64,000 nt of DNA. Source: Solirubrobacter sp963848475 (GTDB taxonomy: Bacteria; Actinomycetota; Thermoleophilia; Solirubrobacterales; Solirubrobacteraceae). A program made the translations under genes and the position numbers. Shown here in pieces: positions 50,501 through 59,749 of the stretch (positions are counted from its first letter, which is position 1; every line of letters starts with the position of its first letter). Below the pieces are notes generated by a model, which ran no database searches, was not told the DNA's origin, and saw only the letters and a list, made by a program, of their open reading frames with translations. The stretch lies in NCBI GenBank assembly GCA_963848475.1, contig CAWKDW010000004.1, positions 124,001 to 188,000 of the forward strand, written 5' to 3'.

Positions 50501-51978
50501 CGAACCTCGTAGAGCTCTGCGGTCACGGTGTTCTTGCGCAGCGGGATCGTCGAGACGCCGCCGACGCGACGCAGCCGCGGGGAGGCGGCGAGCGCCGCGC
50601 GCCACTCGCGGGTGCGGACCCGGACCGAGCGGCTCCACGGCGCCTGCGAGGGGTTGGCGCCGGGCTCCGGCGTGACGATCAGGACGCGCCGGCCGCGGTC
50701 CAGCCCCGCGACGGCGGGCAGCAGTTCGCGCTCGGCCTGGCCGGCGCGGAGCCGCCGCAGGCCGTCGCGCCAGTCGGTCTGGCGGGGATCGAGGACGAGC
50801 CCCAGCGGGGTCCGGTAGATCACGCCCTCGGGCAGGTAGCGGTACAGCGCGGGGACCTGCTCGGGCTGGGTGGCGATCACCAGGTCGCCCGGGCGCACCT
50901 GCGGCGCGACGCCGGTCGAGACCGTGCGCACGTTGCTCTTGAACGGCGGCGGCCCGCTCATCAGCCAGACGATCGCGACACCGACCAGCGCGACCGCCGT
51001 CCAGAGCGCCCCGCGCGAGACCACGGCGGCCAGCGCGAGCAGCACGGGCCCGAGCACGACGGCGAGGTAGCGCGTGGCCCAGGCCGGCTCGACCTGTGAG
51101 CACAGCCACGCCATCACGACGGTGATGACCGCGATCGCGGCCAGTACGAGGACGGCTCGATCGACCGTCTGCCGCCGCCGCACGGCGAAGAAGACCGCCA
51201 CGATCAGCAGCGGCAGCGCGACGAAGCCGAACAGCCCGCCGGGGAACCCGAGCAGTTCCAGCGGCGACGGCCGCTCCGCCCACGGCGCGGCGGTGTGCGC
51301 GGCCTGGAAGACGATGCTCGGCAGCCACGGCGCGTAGGCCAGCGCGAGCCCGCCGGCGAGCCACGCTCCGTCGCGCCCCGGAACGTCGCCGCGGCGCCAC
51401 AGGACCAGCCACGCGATCCCCATCGCCGCCGCCAGGAACAGGCCCCAGGTGTGCGTGTAGAGCAGCAGCGAGAGCCAGAGCCCGAGCAGCCAGACGTGCC
51501 GCCGCTCGCCGCGCACGAAGGCGAGCGCGAAGCTCGCCGAGGCGAGGATCGAGAACAGGGCGACGAGCGAGTACATCCGCGTCTCCTGCGCGTAGTACGT
51601 GAGGAACGGGCTGCCCGCGGCACCGACCGCGGCGAGCGCCCCCGCGCGGCGGTCGAAGACCGCGGACCCGGCCCAGTACGACACCGGCACGGCGATCAGG
51701 GCGAAGCTCAGGGAAAGGGCGCGGGTCGTGGCCTCGCCGGTACCGAACAGCTGCATCCAGCCGTGCAGCAGGAGGTAGTAGAGCGGCGGGTTGCCGTCCT
51801 GGCCGAGGATCCGCGGGATGTCGAGGAAGTCGTGCGAGGCGATCCCGACCGCGATCCCCTCGTCGATCCAGTAGCCCGTCTCCAGCGCGCCGGTGCGCAG
51901 CGCGAACGACACGCCCATCAGGAGCGCGAGGGCCCCGGCGACCAGCGCCGGCTGGATGGCGACGCCGCGTCGTGTCAC
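50497..51978 (-). CDS. GT39/PMT-like membrane glycosyltransferase
   Basis: This 493-residue polytopic protein has the GT-C opening ETGYWIDEGIAVGIASH, where WxDE supplies the catalytic Asp, then LGQDGNPPLYYLLLHGWMQL and about 11 membrane helices. A soluble C-terminal domain follows (YRTPLGLVLDPRQTDW and further). It should transfer a sugar from a polyprenyl-phosphate donor to a protein or lipid outside the membrane. GTG 51978 is the start chosen to match the first helix; longer starts give a non-family N-terminus. Confidence 0.87.
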   Translation of the reverse strand: MTRRGVAIQPALVAGALALLMGVSFALRTGALETGYWIDEGIAVGIASHDFLDIPRILGQDGNPPLYYLLLHGWMQLFGTGEATTRALSLSFALIAVPVSYWAGSAVFDRRAGALAAVGAAGSPFLTYYAQETRMYSLVALFSILASASFALAFVRGERRHVWLLGLWLSLLLYTHTWGLFLAAAMGIAWLVLWRRGDVPGRDGAWLAGGLALAYAPWLPSIVFQAAHTAAPWAERPSPLELLGFPGGLFGFVALPLLIVAVFFAVRRRQTVDRAVLVLAAIAVITVVMAWLCSQVEPAWATRYLAVVLGPVLLALAAVVSRGALWTAVALVGVAIVWLMSGPPPFKSNVRTVSTGVAPQVRPGDLVIATQPEQVPALYRYLPEGVIYRTPLGLVLDPRQTDWRDGLRRLRAGQAERELLPAVAGLDRGRRVLIVTPEPGANPSQAPWSRSVRVRTREWRAALAASPRLRRVGGVSTIPLRKNTVTAELYEVR

Positions 51979-52108
51979 ATCGCCAGTGTGGCGTGCGAAT
52001 GCGCCACCGGTGGCGAACTCAACGCCTCCTAACTCGCGGCGACTCACTCTCGGGAGTGATCCTGAAGGACTCGCGTATCAGCGCCGTCGGACCGGTCTCT
52101 GTCGGGGC

Positions 52109-53236
52109 ATGCTGAACAACCTCCCCACCAGACGCGTCGGTCTCACGGCCCTCGCCGTCCTGGCTCTGATCCCTTCCGTCGCCTCCGCGAAGCCGCATGC
52201 CAAGGCCAGCCAGAGCGACGACCGGACCAGCGCCGGGGTAGTCAACGAGGTCACCAAAGAGGCCTGGGCCGCCGGCGAGAAGCTCTACGGCCCGAAGGTC
52301 ACGGCCGACGAGGCGCTGTCGGCGTACTGGACGCCGGCGCGGATGAGAGCGGCGGAGCCGGTCGACAGCGCACCGTTCCTCGAGCGCCTCTACAAGCAGT
52401 ACGAGGCGACCGACGCCAAGCGCCAGGAGCAGGCCAAGGCCGACGAGGCGGCGGGCATCAAGCCGCCGGAGCAGGGCCCGGAGCTGATCATCAAGCCCGA
52501 TCTCGACGGCGCCAAGCCGTCGGCCAGGGCCTCCGCGTTCAACCCGAACCTCGGCATCAGCCACCCGACCGCCCGCACCAACGGCAAGGTCTTCTTCAAC
52601 CTCAACGGCGGCGGGTTCAGCTGCTCGGCCTCGGTCATCAACTCCGAGGGCAAGGACACCGTGTGGACCGCCGGCCACTGCGTCAACGCCGGTCAGACCA
52701 ACGGCGCGTGGGCGACCAACTGGACGTTCGTGCCCGCCTATGACGACGATCTCGCCAACCCGCGCCCGTACGGCACGTGGAGCGCCCGCCAGCTGTGGAC
52801 CAAGACGGCGTGGAAGAACAACGCCGACTTTGCCGAGGACATGGGCGTCGCGATCATGAACACGCACAACGGCCAGCACATCGTCTCCCAGTTCGGCGGC
52901 CACGGTCTGCGCGCGAACATCGGCAAGAACGTGTTCGAGTACGCCTTCGGCTACCCGGCCGAGTCCCCGTTCGACGGCGGCAACCTGATGCGCTGCGCCG
53001 GCAGCTCCTCGCCCGAGTGGAGCTTCCTGTTCTGGAGCTCGGACACGATCAAGATCTCATGCGACATGACCCGCGGCTCCTCCGGCGGCCCGTGGCTGAA
53101 CGGCTACGACGGCAACTACGGCTACCTCAACGGCGTCAACAGCCGCATCGACCGCATCGTCGGCCCGACGATCATGCTCTCGCCGTACTTCGACAACTCG
53201 GCGGTGTCCCTATACAACGCCACGCGCTTCCTCTAG
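52109..53236 (+). CDS. Secreted trypsin-like serine protease
   Basis: The 375-residue protein has a signal peptide (TALAVLALIPSVASA), a propeptide-like region of about 120 residues, and a chymotrypsin-fold domain. The catalytic triad is visible in DTVWTAGHCVNAG (His), NADFAEDMGVAIMNTH (Asp) and DMTRGSSGGPWLNG (Ser). It should be a secreted endopeptidase activated by propeptide removal. The start ATG 52109 gives the signal directly. A lipoprotein gene follows immediately. Confidence 0.88.
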   Translation: MLNNLPTRRVGLTALAVLALIPSVASAKPHAKASQSDDRTSAGVVNEVTKEAWAAGEKLYGPKVTADEALSAYWTPARMRAAEPVDSAPFLERLYKQYEATDAKRQEQAKADEAAGIKPPEQGPELIIKPDLDGAKPSARASAFNPNLGISHPTARTNGKVFFNLNGGGFSCSASVINSEGKDTVWTAGHCVNAGQTNGAWATNWTFVPAYDDDLANPRPYGTWSARQLWTKTAWKNNADFAEDMGVAIMNTHNGQHIVSQFGGHGLRANIGKNVFEYAFGYPAESPFDGGNLMRCAGSSSPEWSFLFWSSDTIKISCDMTRGSSGGPWLNGYDGNYGYLNGVNSRIDRIVGPTIMLSPYFDNSAVSLYNATRFL

Positions 53237-53551
53237 GACTCGCGCTCCTGGCCCTCGCGGGGTGTGGCGGCTCGAAGGCCGAGCCGCCCCGCGAGGTGCC
53301 GTTCACGTTCGTTGAGACCGAGGGCCGCACCTTGCGGCTCGAGGTCCAGGCCGGCGGTCCGCCCTGCGACGCTGTGCGCGATGTCGACGTCGAGGAGACG
53401 CCAACGGTCGTCACGGTCACGGTCACGGTCGGCGCCGAACCCGGCGCCAAGTGCGGTCCGGGCGTCGTCGCGATGATCGGGACCTTCCCGGTCCAGGCCC
53501 GCCTGGCAGGAGCCGCTCGGCTCCCGCACCCTCAAGGACGGCGCGCGGTAG
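53237..53551 (+). CDS. Small lipoprotein, start unresolved (one frame change)
   Basis: Right after the protease stop, a frame opens with ALLALAGCGGSKAEPP, a lipobox, then VPFTFVETEGRTLRLEVQ, PTVVTVTVTVGAEPG and KCGPGVVAMIGTFPVQARL, with a disulfide-forming cysteine pair (PPCDAV, AKCGPG). A frame change near 53508 leads to QEPLGSRTLKDGAR and a TAG stop. No ordinary start codon lies in frame before the lipobox, so the N-terminus is probably disturbed by another sequence error. The mature part is beta-rich. The function is unknown. Confidence 0.55.
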
Positions 53552-53553
53552 TG

Positions 53554-53848
53554 AACGCCCGCGCCGAGGTCCAGATCGCCGGCGGGCTCGACGACCTCTA
53601 CGCCGATGCCGCGGATGCCCGGCTGGAGCTGGTGTGGAGGACGGGGTCTGGCGGATCAGCGGCGACGTCTCCTCGCGCGACGTCGTCGTGACCGATCCGT
53701 ACTCGCTCGCGCTCACGGCCAACTCGCGCCGCTCGGTTCTGGCGGGACTCCCACCGTGCGAGGACTGGCCGAAACCGCCGCCGCCGCGCTTGTGCGACGC
53801 CGCGCGTTCACGGTGCCGGCACGGACCGTCGCAGTGTTCCCTGTGTGA
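53554..53848 (+). pseudogene. Remnant of a pullulanase-type GH13 gene
   Basis: Fragments in shifted frames match separated parts of a type I pullulanase. GLDDLYADAADARLELV with EDGVWRISGDVSS is like the CBM48-containing N-terminal part, VVVTDPYSLALTANSRRS is the well-known loop before the catalytic barrel, and RRAFTVPARTVAVFPV is the usual C-terminal ending. All fit within 295 bases, whereas the enzyme needs about 2 kb, so the catalytic barrel is deleted. Sequence errors alone cannot explain this. The end overlaps the convergent GH32-like gene. Confidence 0.55.
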
Positions 53849-54744
53849 GCGTGACCGGGATCGGATCGACGATCTCGAAGCTGTGGATCCCCTCGGCCTC
53901 CTGATTGAGGAAGCCGACGAAGGCCCAGCTGCCGTCGCGCCGCTGCACGAGCGGCGCGGCGAACAGCGTCGGCTCGTCCTCGAACGGCTTGGCCGTCGTC
54001 AGGTCGAACGGCCCGAGCGCGGACTCGCCGAGCACGTACCAGGTGCTGAACGGGCGCGGCTCGGCCTGCTCGTTCGGGATGGCAGGTGAAGACGAGCAGC
54101 CACTGCCCGTCGAGCCGGTGCACCTGTGAGACCTCGAGCTCGCCGAAGTTCGCCGGCTCGGTCAGCGGCGGCGCGAGCTCCCACGTCCGCATGTCGCGGC
54201 TGCGCGCGTGGGCGAGGACGCCGTCGGACCGGCGCTCAGCGGCCGGGTCGCGGGCGGTGATCAGCATGTGCCAGACGTCGCCGTCGCGGAACACATACGG
54301 GTCGCGCCAGGTCCCGCTCGCGCCCGAGCCGTCGCCGAGCATCCGGTAGTGGCAGGGGTCGGGGTCGACCAGCGGCTCCGCCGCCGCCCGTCGCCAGGTC
54401 ATCAGGTCCTCGGACTCCGCGAAGCCGATCCGCTGATCGTGGACGCCGCGGCCACCGCGGTTGAGCGCCGTGTAGTACAGGCGCCAGACACCGTCGTCGC
54501 CGCGTGCGACGGAGCCGGTCCAGAGCGCGAGGTCGTCGAAGCCGTGCTCGCTCGGTCCGAGCGCGTCCGGATGGACCTCCCAGTCGACGAGGTCGAACGA
54601 GCTGGCATGCCCGATCGTCGCGGCCGTGTGGCGAAGTCCCGGGTCCTCGAGCGCCCGCGGCGCCTTGAGGAAGAAGAGGTGGAAGCGCTGCCCGTCGTCC
54701 GCGACCCAGCTGTCCCAGATCCAGTCCTCCCGCGAGCGCAACAT
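53808..54744 (-). CDS. GH32/GH43/GH68-like five-bladed propeller glycosidase (one frame change)
   Basis: The protein of about 310 residues shows furanosidase-superfamily motifs: WIWDSWVADDGQRFHLFF with the nucleophile Asp, GTWRDPYVFRDGDVWHM with the RDP motif, and ANFGELEVSQVHR with the acid/base Glu. Similar proteins act on fructosides or arabinosides. There is no signal peptide, so it is probably intracellular. The frame changes near 54080 (TCHP then EQAEPRPFSTWYVLGE). ATG 54744 begins MLRSREDW; a GTG farther upstream is possible. The exact substrate is unknown. Confidence 0.75.
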
Positions 54745-54816
54745 GCGGGAACGCTCGCACAAGCTTCGCCGCGGCGCGCTGCCGCGGGCGTCACCGCCGC
54801 GCGCCGCATCACGCGT

Positions 54817-54984
54817 TCAGCGGCGCGGGTCGTGATCGTCGTCGACGATCTCGATCAGCGCGCGGATCGTCGGCGAAAGCCGGGCCTGCTCATTGAGGCC
54901 GGCCATGCCGGCGCCCCGCGAGGCGGACACCTGGCCTTGGTAGATGTCAAGCATGGTTTTGGCGCTGGGCATGATGGTGCACAT
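54817..54984 (-). CDS. Small hypothetical protein
   Basis: This 55-residue frame from ATG 54984 (or 51 residues from ATG 54972) reads AKTMLDIYQGQVSASRGAGM, then LNEQARLSPTIRALIEIVDD and an acidic end. Codon usage is that of real genes here. It lies 32 bases beyond the terminator of the MMPL gene and is not recognised. There is no good ribosome-binding site. Confidence 0.45.
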   Translation of the reverse strand: MCTIMPSAKTMLDIYQGQVSASRGAGMAGLNEQARLSPTIRALIEIVDDDHDPRR

Positions 54985-55015
54985 AGGTCGCGCGGTGGGA
55001 ATCGTTACAGGCAAA

Positions 55016-55038
55016 CGGCCCGCCAAATGGGCGGGCCG
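55016..55038 (-). terminator. Rho-independent terminator after the MMPL gene
   Basis: Nine-base arms CGGCCCGCC (55016-55024) and GGCGGGCCG (55030-55038) enclose a 5-base loop, with a short run of A on the left, which is U in the minus-strand transcript. It lies 22 bases after the MMPL stop. Confidence 0.75.
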
Positions 55039-55060
55039 CTTTGTGCATTCGGTCGGTTGA

Positions 55061-57250
55061 TTAGGCGCCGGCGGGGAGCGGCTCAGCGCCGCCGTAGTGG
55101 CGCGGGGTGCGCTCCGGCTTCGGAGCGGAGGCCTCGTGGTCGAGCTCCGGAATCCACTGCAGCCAGCGCGGCAGGTACCAGTTCCAGTCGCCCAGCAGCT
55201 TCATGCTGGCCGGGAGCAGGACGCCGCGGATGATCGTCGCGTCGACGAGGATGGCGAAGGCGAGGCCGACGCCCATCTGCTTGGTGTCGAGCGAGCTCGA
55301 GGTCGCGAACTCGGCGAAGACGGCGACCATGATGATCGCGGCCGCGGTGATCGTGCCGGCCGTGGACTTCAGGCCCGCGGCGATGGCGTTCTCCGAGCTC
55401 ATCCCGCGCTTGTAGGACTCGCGGACCCGGCTCAGGATGAAGACGTGGTAGTCCATCGAGAGGCCGAAGAGGATCACGAAGAGGAAGAGCGGCAGCCAGG
55501 AGGTGACGGCACCGTTGGACTCGAAGCCGAGCAGCTTCTCGCCGTGGCCGTCCTGGAAGACGAGCTTCAGCAGGCCGTAGGACGCGGCCACTGACAGCAG
55601 GTTGAGCAGGATCGCCTTGATCGGGATCACGATCGAGCGGAACGTGGCGAGCATCAGCAGGAACGCCAGCCCGAGCACGAAGGCGAAGACGATCGGCGTG
55701 CGGCTGTGCATCACCTGGTTGAAGTCGGCCGTGGCGGCCGCGGCGCCGGTGACGTCGGCGGTTGTGCCGTCGACCTTGCCGAACGCCGACGGGATGGTGG
55801 TGTCACGCAGCTCGGCGAGGCCCTTCATCGCGGCGTCGTCCACGCCGCTTCCCGGCAGGCCGACGTCGACGCGCGCGACGGTGTGGTCCGGGTTGGTCTC
55901 GACGTTGGCCGGGTGCAGCTGGGCGATCGCGGTCTTGACCTCCGGCGCGTTGACGTCGGCGGCCTTGACGACGACGGTGGCGAAGTCGGCCTCGGCCGGG
56001 AACGCCTTCTGGACCTTCAGGTACGTCTGGATGACGGGCTGGGACTTGTCCATCGACTCGATGCCCGGGAGCTTGGTCTGCATGCTCAGGGCCGGGATGG
56101 CGAGGGCGACGAGCGCGCCGCCGGCGACGGCGACGGCGACGACCGGGTGGCGCATGACGCGGTCGGTCAGCCAGCCCCACATGCGGGACTCGCGGGCCTG
56201 CGACTGGCGGCGGCCGATGAACGGCAGGCGGCCCTTCTCGACCTTTTCGCCGAGGGCGCCGAGCGCGGCGGGGAGGACGGTCAGCGAACCGATGACGGCG
56301 ACGGCGACCACGAGGATGACCGCGAGGCCCATGCTCATGAAGATCGTGTTGCCGGTCAGGAACATGCCGGCCATCGCGGCGATGACGGTCAGGCCGGAGA
56401 TCAGGACCGCGCGGCCCGAGGTGGCGGAGGCGATGTCGATCGCTTCCAGCTTGCTGCGCCCCTTGGCGCGTTCTTCACGCTCACGACGCACGTAGAACAG
56501 CGAGTAGTCGACGCCCACGGCGAGGCCGATGAGCATGATCGCCGGCAGCGCGATGTCGTCCATCGGCATGACCTGGCTGGCGATCGCGATGACACCCGTC
56601 GTGCCGAGGATCGCGGTCAGCGCGAGGATGATCGGCACCGACGCGGCGACGAGCGCGCCGAAGGTCAGCAGCAGGATCAGCAGGGTGATGCCGAAGGACC
56701 GCAGGTTCGAGCTGCCCTCTTCCTTCTTGGCGGCCTCGTCGAGCTCCTTGGTCATGCTGGCGTTGCCGAACTGCTCCACGGCCACGGACGTGTGGCGCGC
56801 GGCAACCGTCGCGGTGGCGTCGAGGATCGGCTGGACCTTGTCCACGGCCTTCTCGGGATCGCCCGCGATGTCGAACTGCACGAGCGCGGAATGGCCGTCC
56901 TCAGAGGTGATGGCAGGGGTGACGTTGGCGACGTCCTTCTGCTTGGAGACGGTCTTGCTGACGTCAGCGATGGCGGCCTTGAAGGACTTGTCGGTCGCCG
57001 TGGCGGTCTTGCTCTGGATCAGCACCATCTCACCCGAAGCCTCGGGGAAGCCGGCCGTCTCGAGGATGGCCTCGGCGCGCCGGCTCTCGCCGTCGAACTG
57101 CTTGGACTGGCTCGGCTTCTGCTGGCCGACGGCACCGCCGATCACGAACGCGATCACGATGAACGCGAGCCATCCGAAGATGGCGGTCTTGCGATGCCGG
57201 GCACTCCAGTGCCCGGCCCGGGCGGCGATGCCCTTGGGCTTGGGTGTCAT
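55061..57250 (-). CDS. MMPL/RND-family membrane exporter
   Basis: This 729-residue protein has 12 membrane helices and two extracytoplasmic domains in the MMPL pattern. TAIFGWLAFIVIAFVIGGAV is the first helix, VGVDYSLFYVRREREERAKG follows in helix 4-5, and FGLSMDYHVFILSRVRESYK repeats the pattern in the second half. The paired Asp-Tyr motifs (GVDYSLF, SMDYHVF) are the proton-relay sites. MMPL proteins export lipids, siderophores or drugs in actinobacteria. ATG 57250 has GGAG upstream and is preferred to a longer start. A terminator follows. Confidence 0.93.
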   Translation of the reverse strand: MTPKPKGIAARAGHWSARHRKTAIFGWLAFIVIAFVIGGAVGQQKPSQSKQFDGESRRAEAILETAGFPEASGEMVLIQSKTATATDKSFKAAIADVSKTVSKQKDVANVTPAITSEDGHSALVQFDIAGDPEKAVDKVQPILDATATVAARHTSVAVEQFGNASMTKELDEAAKKEEGSSNLRSFGITLLILLLTFGALVAASVPIILALTAILGTTGVIAIASQVMPMDDIALPAIMLIGLAVGVDYSLFYVRREREERAKGRSKLEAIDIASATSGRAVLISGLTVIAAMAGMFLTGNTIFMSMGLAVILVVAVAVIGSLTVLPAALGALGEKVEKGRLPFIGRRQSQARESRMWGWLTDRVMRHPVVAVAVAGGALVALAIPALSMQTKLPGIESMDKSQPVIQTYLKVQKAFPAEADFATVVVKAADVNAPEVKTAIAQLHPANVETNPDHTVARVDVGLPGSGVDDAAMKGLAELRDTTIPSAFGKVDGTTADVTGAAAATADFNQVMHSRTPIVFAFVLGLAFLLMLATFRSIVIPIKAILLNLLSVAASYGLLKLVFQDGHGEKLLGFESNGAVTSWLPLFLFVILFGLSMDYHVFILSRVRESYKRGMSSENAIAAGLKSTAGTITAAAIIMVAVFAEFATSSSLDTKQMGVGLAFAILVDATIIRGVLLPASMKLLGDWNWYLPRWLQWIPELDHEASAPKPERTPRHYGGAEPLPAGA

Positions 57251-57336
57251 GAGGTTTCGCTCTCCTGGCTGGCTCAATTGCGTGAGAGCAGAATCGACTT
57301 TCGGCGGCCTTTATTCGGCCGGGCCAGCAGGTGTCT

Positions 57337-57379
57337 GGGGGGTACTGCATGACCCCCGCCGGGGGTACGGCCTGCCCCC
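57337..57379. promoter_or_regulatory. G/C-tract inverted repeats between MMPL and DivIVA-like genes
   Basis: The 158-base divergent region has three G/C-tract arms in alternation: GGGGGGT (57337-57343), ACCCCC (57352-57357), GGGGGT (57361-57366) and CCCCC (57375-57379). The central pair ACCCCC-GCC-GGGGGT is a perfect palindrome. Such C-tract/G-tract sites resemble operators of CsoR-type regulators, but no such gene is nearby. A regulatory role is likely from position and symmetry; the binder is unknown. Confidence 0.45.
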
Positions 57380-57408
57380 TGGCGATGGTGTGGTCATCAT
57401 CTATGGGG

Positions 57409-58354
57409 ATGGCACCGAGCGGGGAGTCCCACTCGATCTTCGTGGTCCAGCAGACGTTCGCCCGGGTGCGGCGCGGCTACGACCCCGACCAGGTCGATCG
57501 TCACCTGGAGCTCGTCGCGGAGATGTTCCGGCGTGGCCCCGACGTCGAGCTACGGCGCGAACTCGCGCGCCGCGAGGCCTCGATCGAGCAAGAGCTGGAA
57601 GCGGCGCGGATGGAGGCCGAGGCCACCGTCGAGGGTGCCCGCCTGCGCGCCGCGGCGGATACGGCGGCGGCCGAGGCGGCGCTGGCGGCCGCGCGCGAGG
57701 AGGCCTCGCGGGTGGTCGCGGCCGCCGTGTCGGAGGCGGCCGCGCTTCGCGAGCAAGCCCGGGTTCAAGGCGAGGCGGACGCGCGGGTCGAGGCCACGCG
57801 GTTGCGCGACGAGGCTTCGTCGGCGGCCGACGCGCTGCGGGCGGCGGCGGAGACGGACGCGGCGGCGGCACGTCAGCGAGCCGACGGCGCCGACGCCGAG
57901 CGAGACGCGATGCTCGCCGACGCCCGAGCCGCGCTGTCGCTGGCCCGTGCCGAGGCCGAAGCGGAGACGGCGCGCCTGCTCGCGGCGGCGCGGGAGGAGG
58001 CCGCCACGAACTGCGGCGGTGCGCGCGCGGCTGCGCGGCGACGAGGCCGCCACGACGCTGGCGGCGGCTCGCGACGAGGCCGCCGGCCTGCGCAGCGATG
58101 CTGCAGCGCTCGTCGCCGGTGCGCGTGAGGCGGTCGAGGTGGCGCGCGGCGAGCGTGCCGCGATCCTCGCCGAGCACCACCGCGACGCGGCCCGCGAGCG
58201 CGCGGCACTGCTGGCGGCGGCCGAGCGGGAGGCCGACGAGCACGGCGCGGCGCGGCGGGCCGCCGCCGACGCGGAGCTCGAGGGCTACGTCGCGCGGCGC
58301 CGGCGCGAGGCCGACCGGCTGGCCGAGGCTGCGCGCAAGGGGCGGTTCGGATGA
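57409..58354 (+). CDS. DivIVA-like coiled-coil protein (one frame change)
   Basis: The N-terminal region has FARVRRGYDPDQVDRHLELV, the DivIVA/Wag31/SepIVA-type membrane- and partner-binding motif. It is followed by about 240 residues of alanine/glutamate/arginine-rich heptad-like coiled coil (RREASIEQELEAARMEAEAT and similar). The frame changes near 58015. Such proteins mark poles or septa and organise wall growth. ATG 57409 is the likely start. Its stop overlaps the ATG of the acetyltransferase gene by 4 bases. Confidence 0.78.
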
Positions 58355-58833
58355 TCCTGCGAGGCGAGCGTGTGACGCTGCGCCCGCTCACGGACGCCGA
58401 CGTCGAGCCGCTCAACGCGATCATCGCCCAGCCCGGCGTGCGCGAATGGTGGGGGACCGATCCGACGGTCGACGATCAGGACGCGTTCACGATCGTCGTC
58501 GGGGGTGAGATCGCCGGCTGGCTCGGGTGGTACGAGGAGACGATGGAGGACTACCGGCACGGCGGGCTCGACATCTTCCTCGCGCCCGCCTTCCACGGCC
58601 GTGGGCTGGGCCGCGAGGCGCTGCGGCTGGGCGCGGCCTGGTTGATCGGGGATCGCGGGCACCATCGGATCATCATCGACCCGGCGGCGAGCAACGCGCG
58701 GGCGATCGCAACCTACGCGGCGATCGGCTTCAAGCCCGTCGGCGTCATGCGCCGCTACGAGCGCTCGCACGACGGCAGCTGGCACGACGGGCTCCTGATG
58801 GACATGCTCGCGGACGAGTTCATCCCCAGCTGA
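58351..58833 (+). CDS. GNAT acetyltransferase of the AAC(6')-Ib type
   Basis: This 160-residue GNAT protein follows the aminoglycoside 6'-N-acetyltransferase layout: RGERVTLRPLTDADVEPLNA, VREWWGTDPTVDD, then GGLDIFLAPAFHGRGLGREA (acetyl-CoA-binding R-G-x-G) and HHRIIIDPAASNARAIATYA, GFKPVGVMRRYERS. The resemblance is good, but resistance cannot be claimed from sequence. It is coupled to the DivIVA-like gene and converges with the DUF2332 gene (14-base overlap). Confidence 0.85.
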   Translation: MILRGERVTLRPLTDADVEPLNAIIAQPGVREWWGTDPTVDDQDAFTIVVGGEIAGWLGWYEETMEDYRHGGLDIFLAPAFHGRGLGREALRLGAAWLIGDRGHHRIIIDPAASNARAIATYAAIGFKPVGVMRRYERSHDGSWHDGLLMDMLADEFIPS

Positions 58834-59749
58834 GCAGGGAGCCGTGGCCGTCGGCCCAGGCGACGCGCTCGCCGTCGCGCGCGACCGCCATCAGGTCCTT
58901 CGGCACGGCCTCGAAGCCCAGGACTCCCGGGCCTTCGCACGCGAGCCAGGTCGCGCCGAGGCGGCTGACGGCCTCGCGGAACAGCGCTCGGCCGGCGGAC
59001 GGGACGTAGAACAGGACGGCGGTGTGGAAGATGACGAGGGTCGCGTCGCGCGGGGCCTCCGCGGCCAGCGCCTCGAGGTCCGTCGTCAGATCGCCCCGGA
59101 TGACGCGCGGCGGGTCGCGGCGGGCCACTTCCAGCGCGCCGCGCAGGGTCTCGACGCGGTGCTCCTGCCCTGGCCAGATCAGCAGTTCGAGCCAGCTCAC
59201 CTGCTCGGGATCGGAGACGTCGATCGGGTCGAGGTCCAGCCCGGCGCGCCACGCGATCTCGGGCAGCGTGTGCGGCAGCGGCGGGTCGTTCTCCGGCACG
59301 CAGCGCAGGATCGGCGGGCCGTCGCCGCCGAGACGGTGGCCGCCGTAGTCATAGGCGTAGCGATCGGGCAGCAGGCACAGGCCCGCGCTCGCTCCCACCT
59401 CGAGCAGCGCGAGCGGCTGGGGGAGGGCGGCGAGCAGCGGCAGCAGGATCGCGCAGCGCGCGGCCTCGTTGGTCTGGGTCCGGCGCGCCAGCATCAGCGC
59501 CTCGATCTCGCCGCGGCGCTCGCCGAGCACGGCGCGGAACTCCGGCCAGCCGCTCGGCGTCCCGGCCAGCGCGCGGTAGGAGGCGAAGAGGAGATTCGGC
59601 TGGCGCTTGCCGGTCGGCAGGCCGTCGAGCCACGTCAGCGTCTCGCGATCCTCCGCGACGCCCGCGGCCAACTCGACGTAGAGCGGCGAGCGCCCGGCCG
59701 CCTCGTAGGTCGCGAAGTCCCGGTAGCCGGTCGCGATCCGCTCGGTCAC
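58820..59749 (-). CDS. DUF2332 family protein
   Basis: This 309-residue protein matches the actinobacterial DUF2332 family: ALPQPLALLEVGASAGLCLL is the hallmark, a SAM-binding-like glycine motif, followed by DRYAYDYG and LVIFHTAVLFYVPSAGRALF. A methyltransferase-like role has been suggested for this fold, but the function is unknown. GTG 59749 overlaps the next gene's stop by 4 bases, so the two are coupled. Confidence 0.85.
   Translation of the reverse strand: MTERIATGYRDFATYEAAGRSPLYVELAAGVAEDRETLTWLDGLPTGKRQPNLLFASYRALAGTPSGWPEFRAVLGERRGEIEALMLARRTQTNEAARCAILLPLLAALPQPLALLEVGASAGLCLLPDRYAYDYGGHRLGGDGPPILRCVPENDPPLPHTLPEIAWRAGLDLDPIDVSDPEQVSWLELLIWPGQEHRVETLRGALEVARRDPPRVIRGDLTTDLEALAAEAPRDATLVIFHTAVLFYVPSAGRALFREAVSRLGATWLACEGPGVLGFEAVPKDLMAVARDGERVAWADGHGSLLSWG

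Noticed and set aside
58351..58833. Calling the GNAT gene an aminoglycoside resistance gene
   Set aside because: The fold resembles AAC(6')-Ib but many chromosomal GNATs do. Nothing in the context supports resistance.
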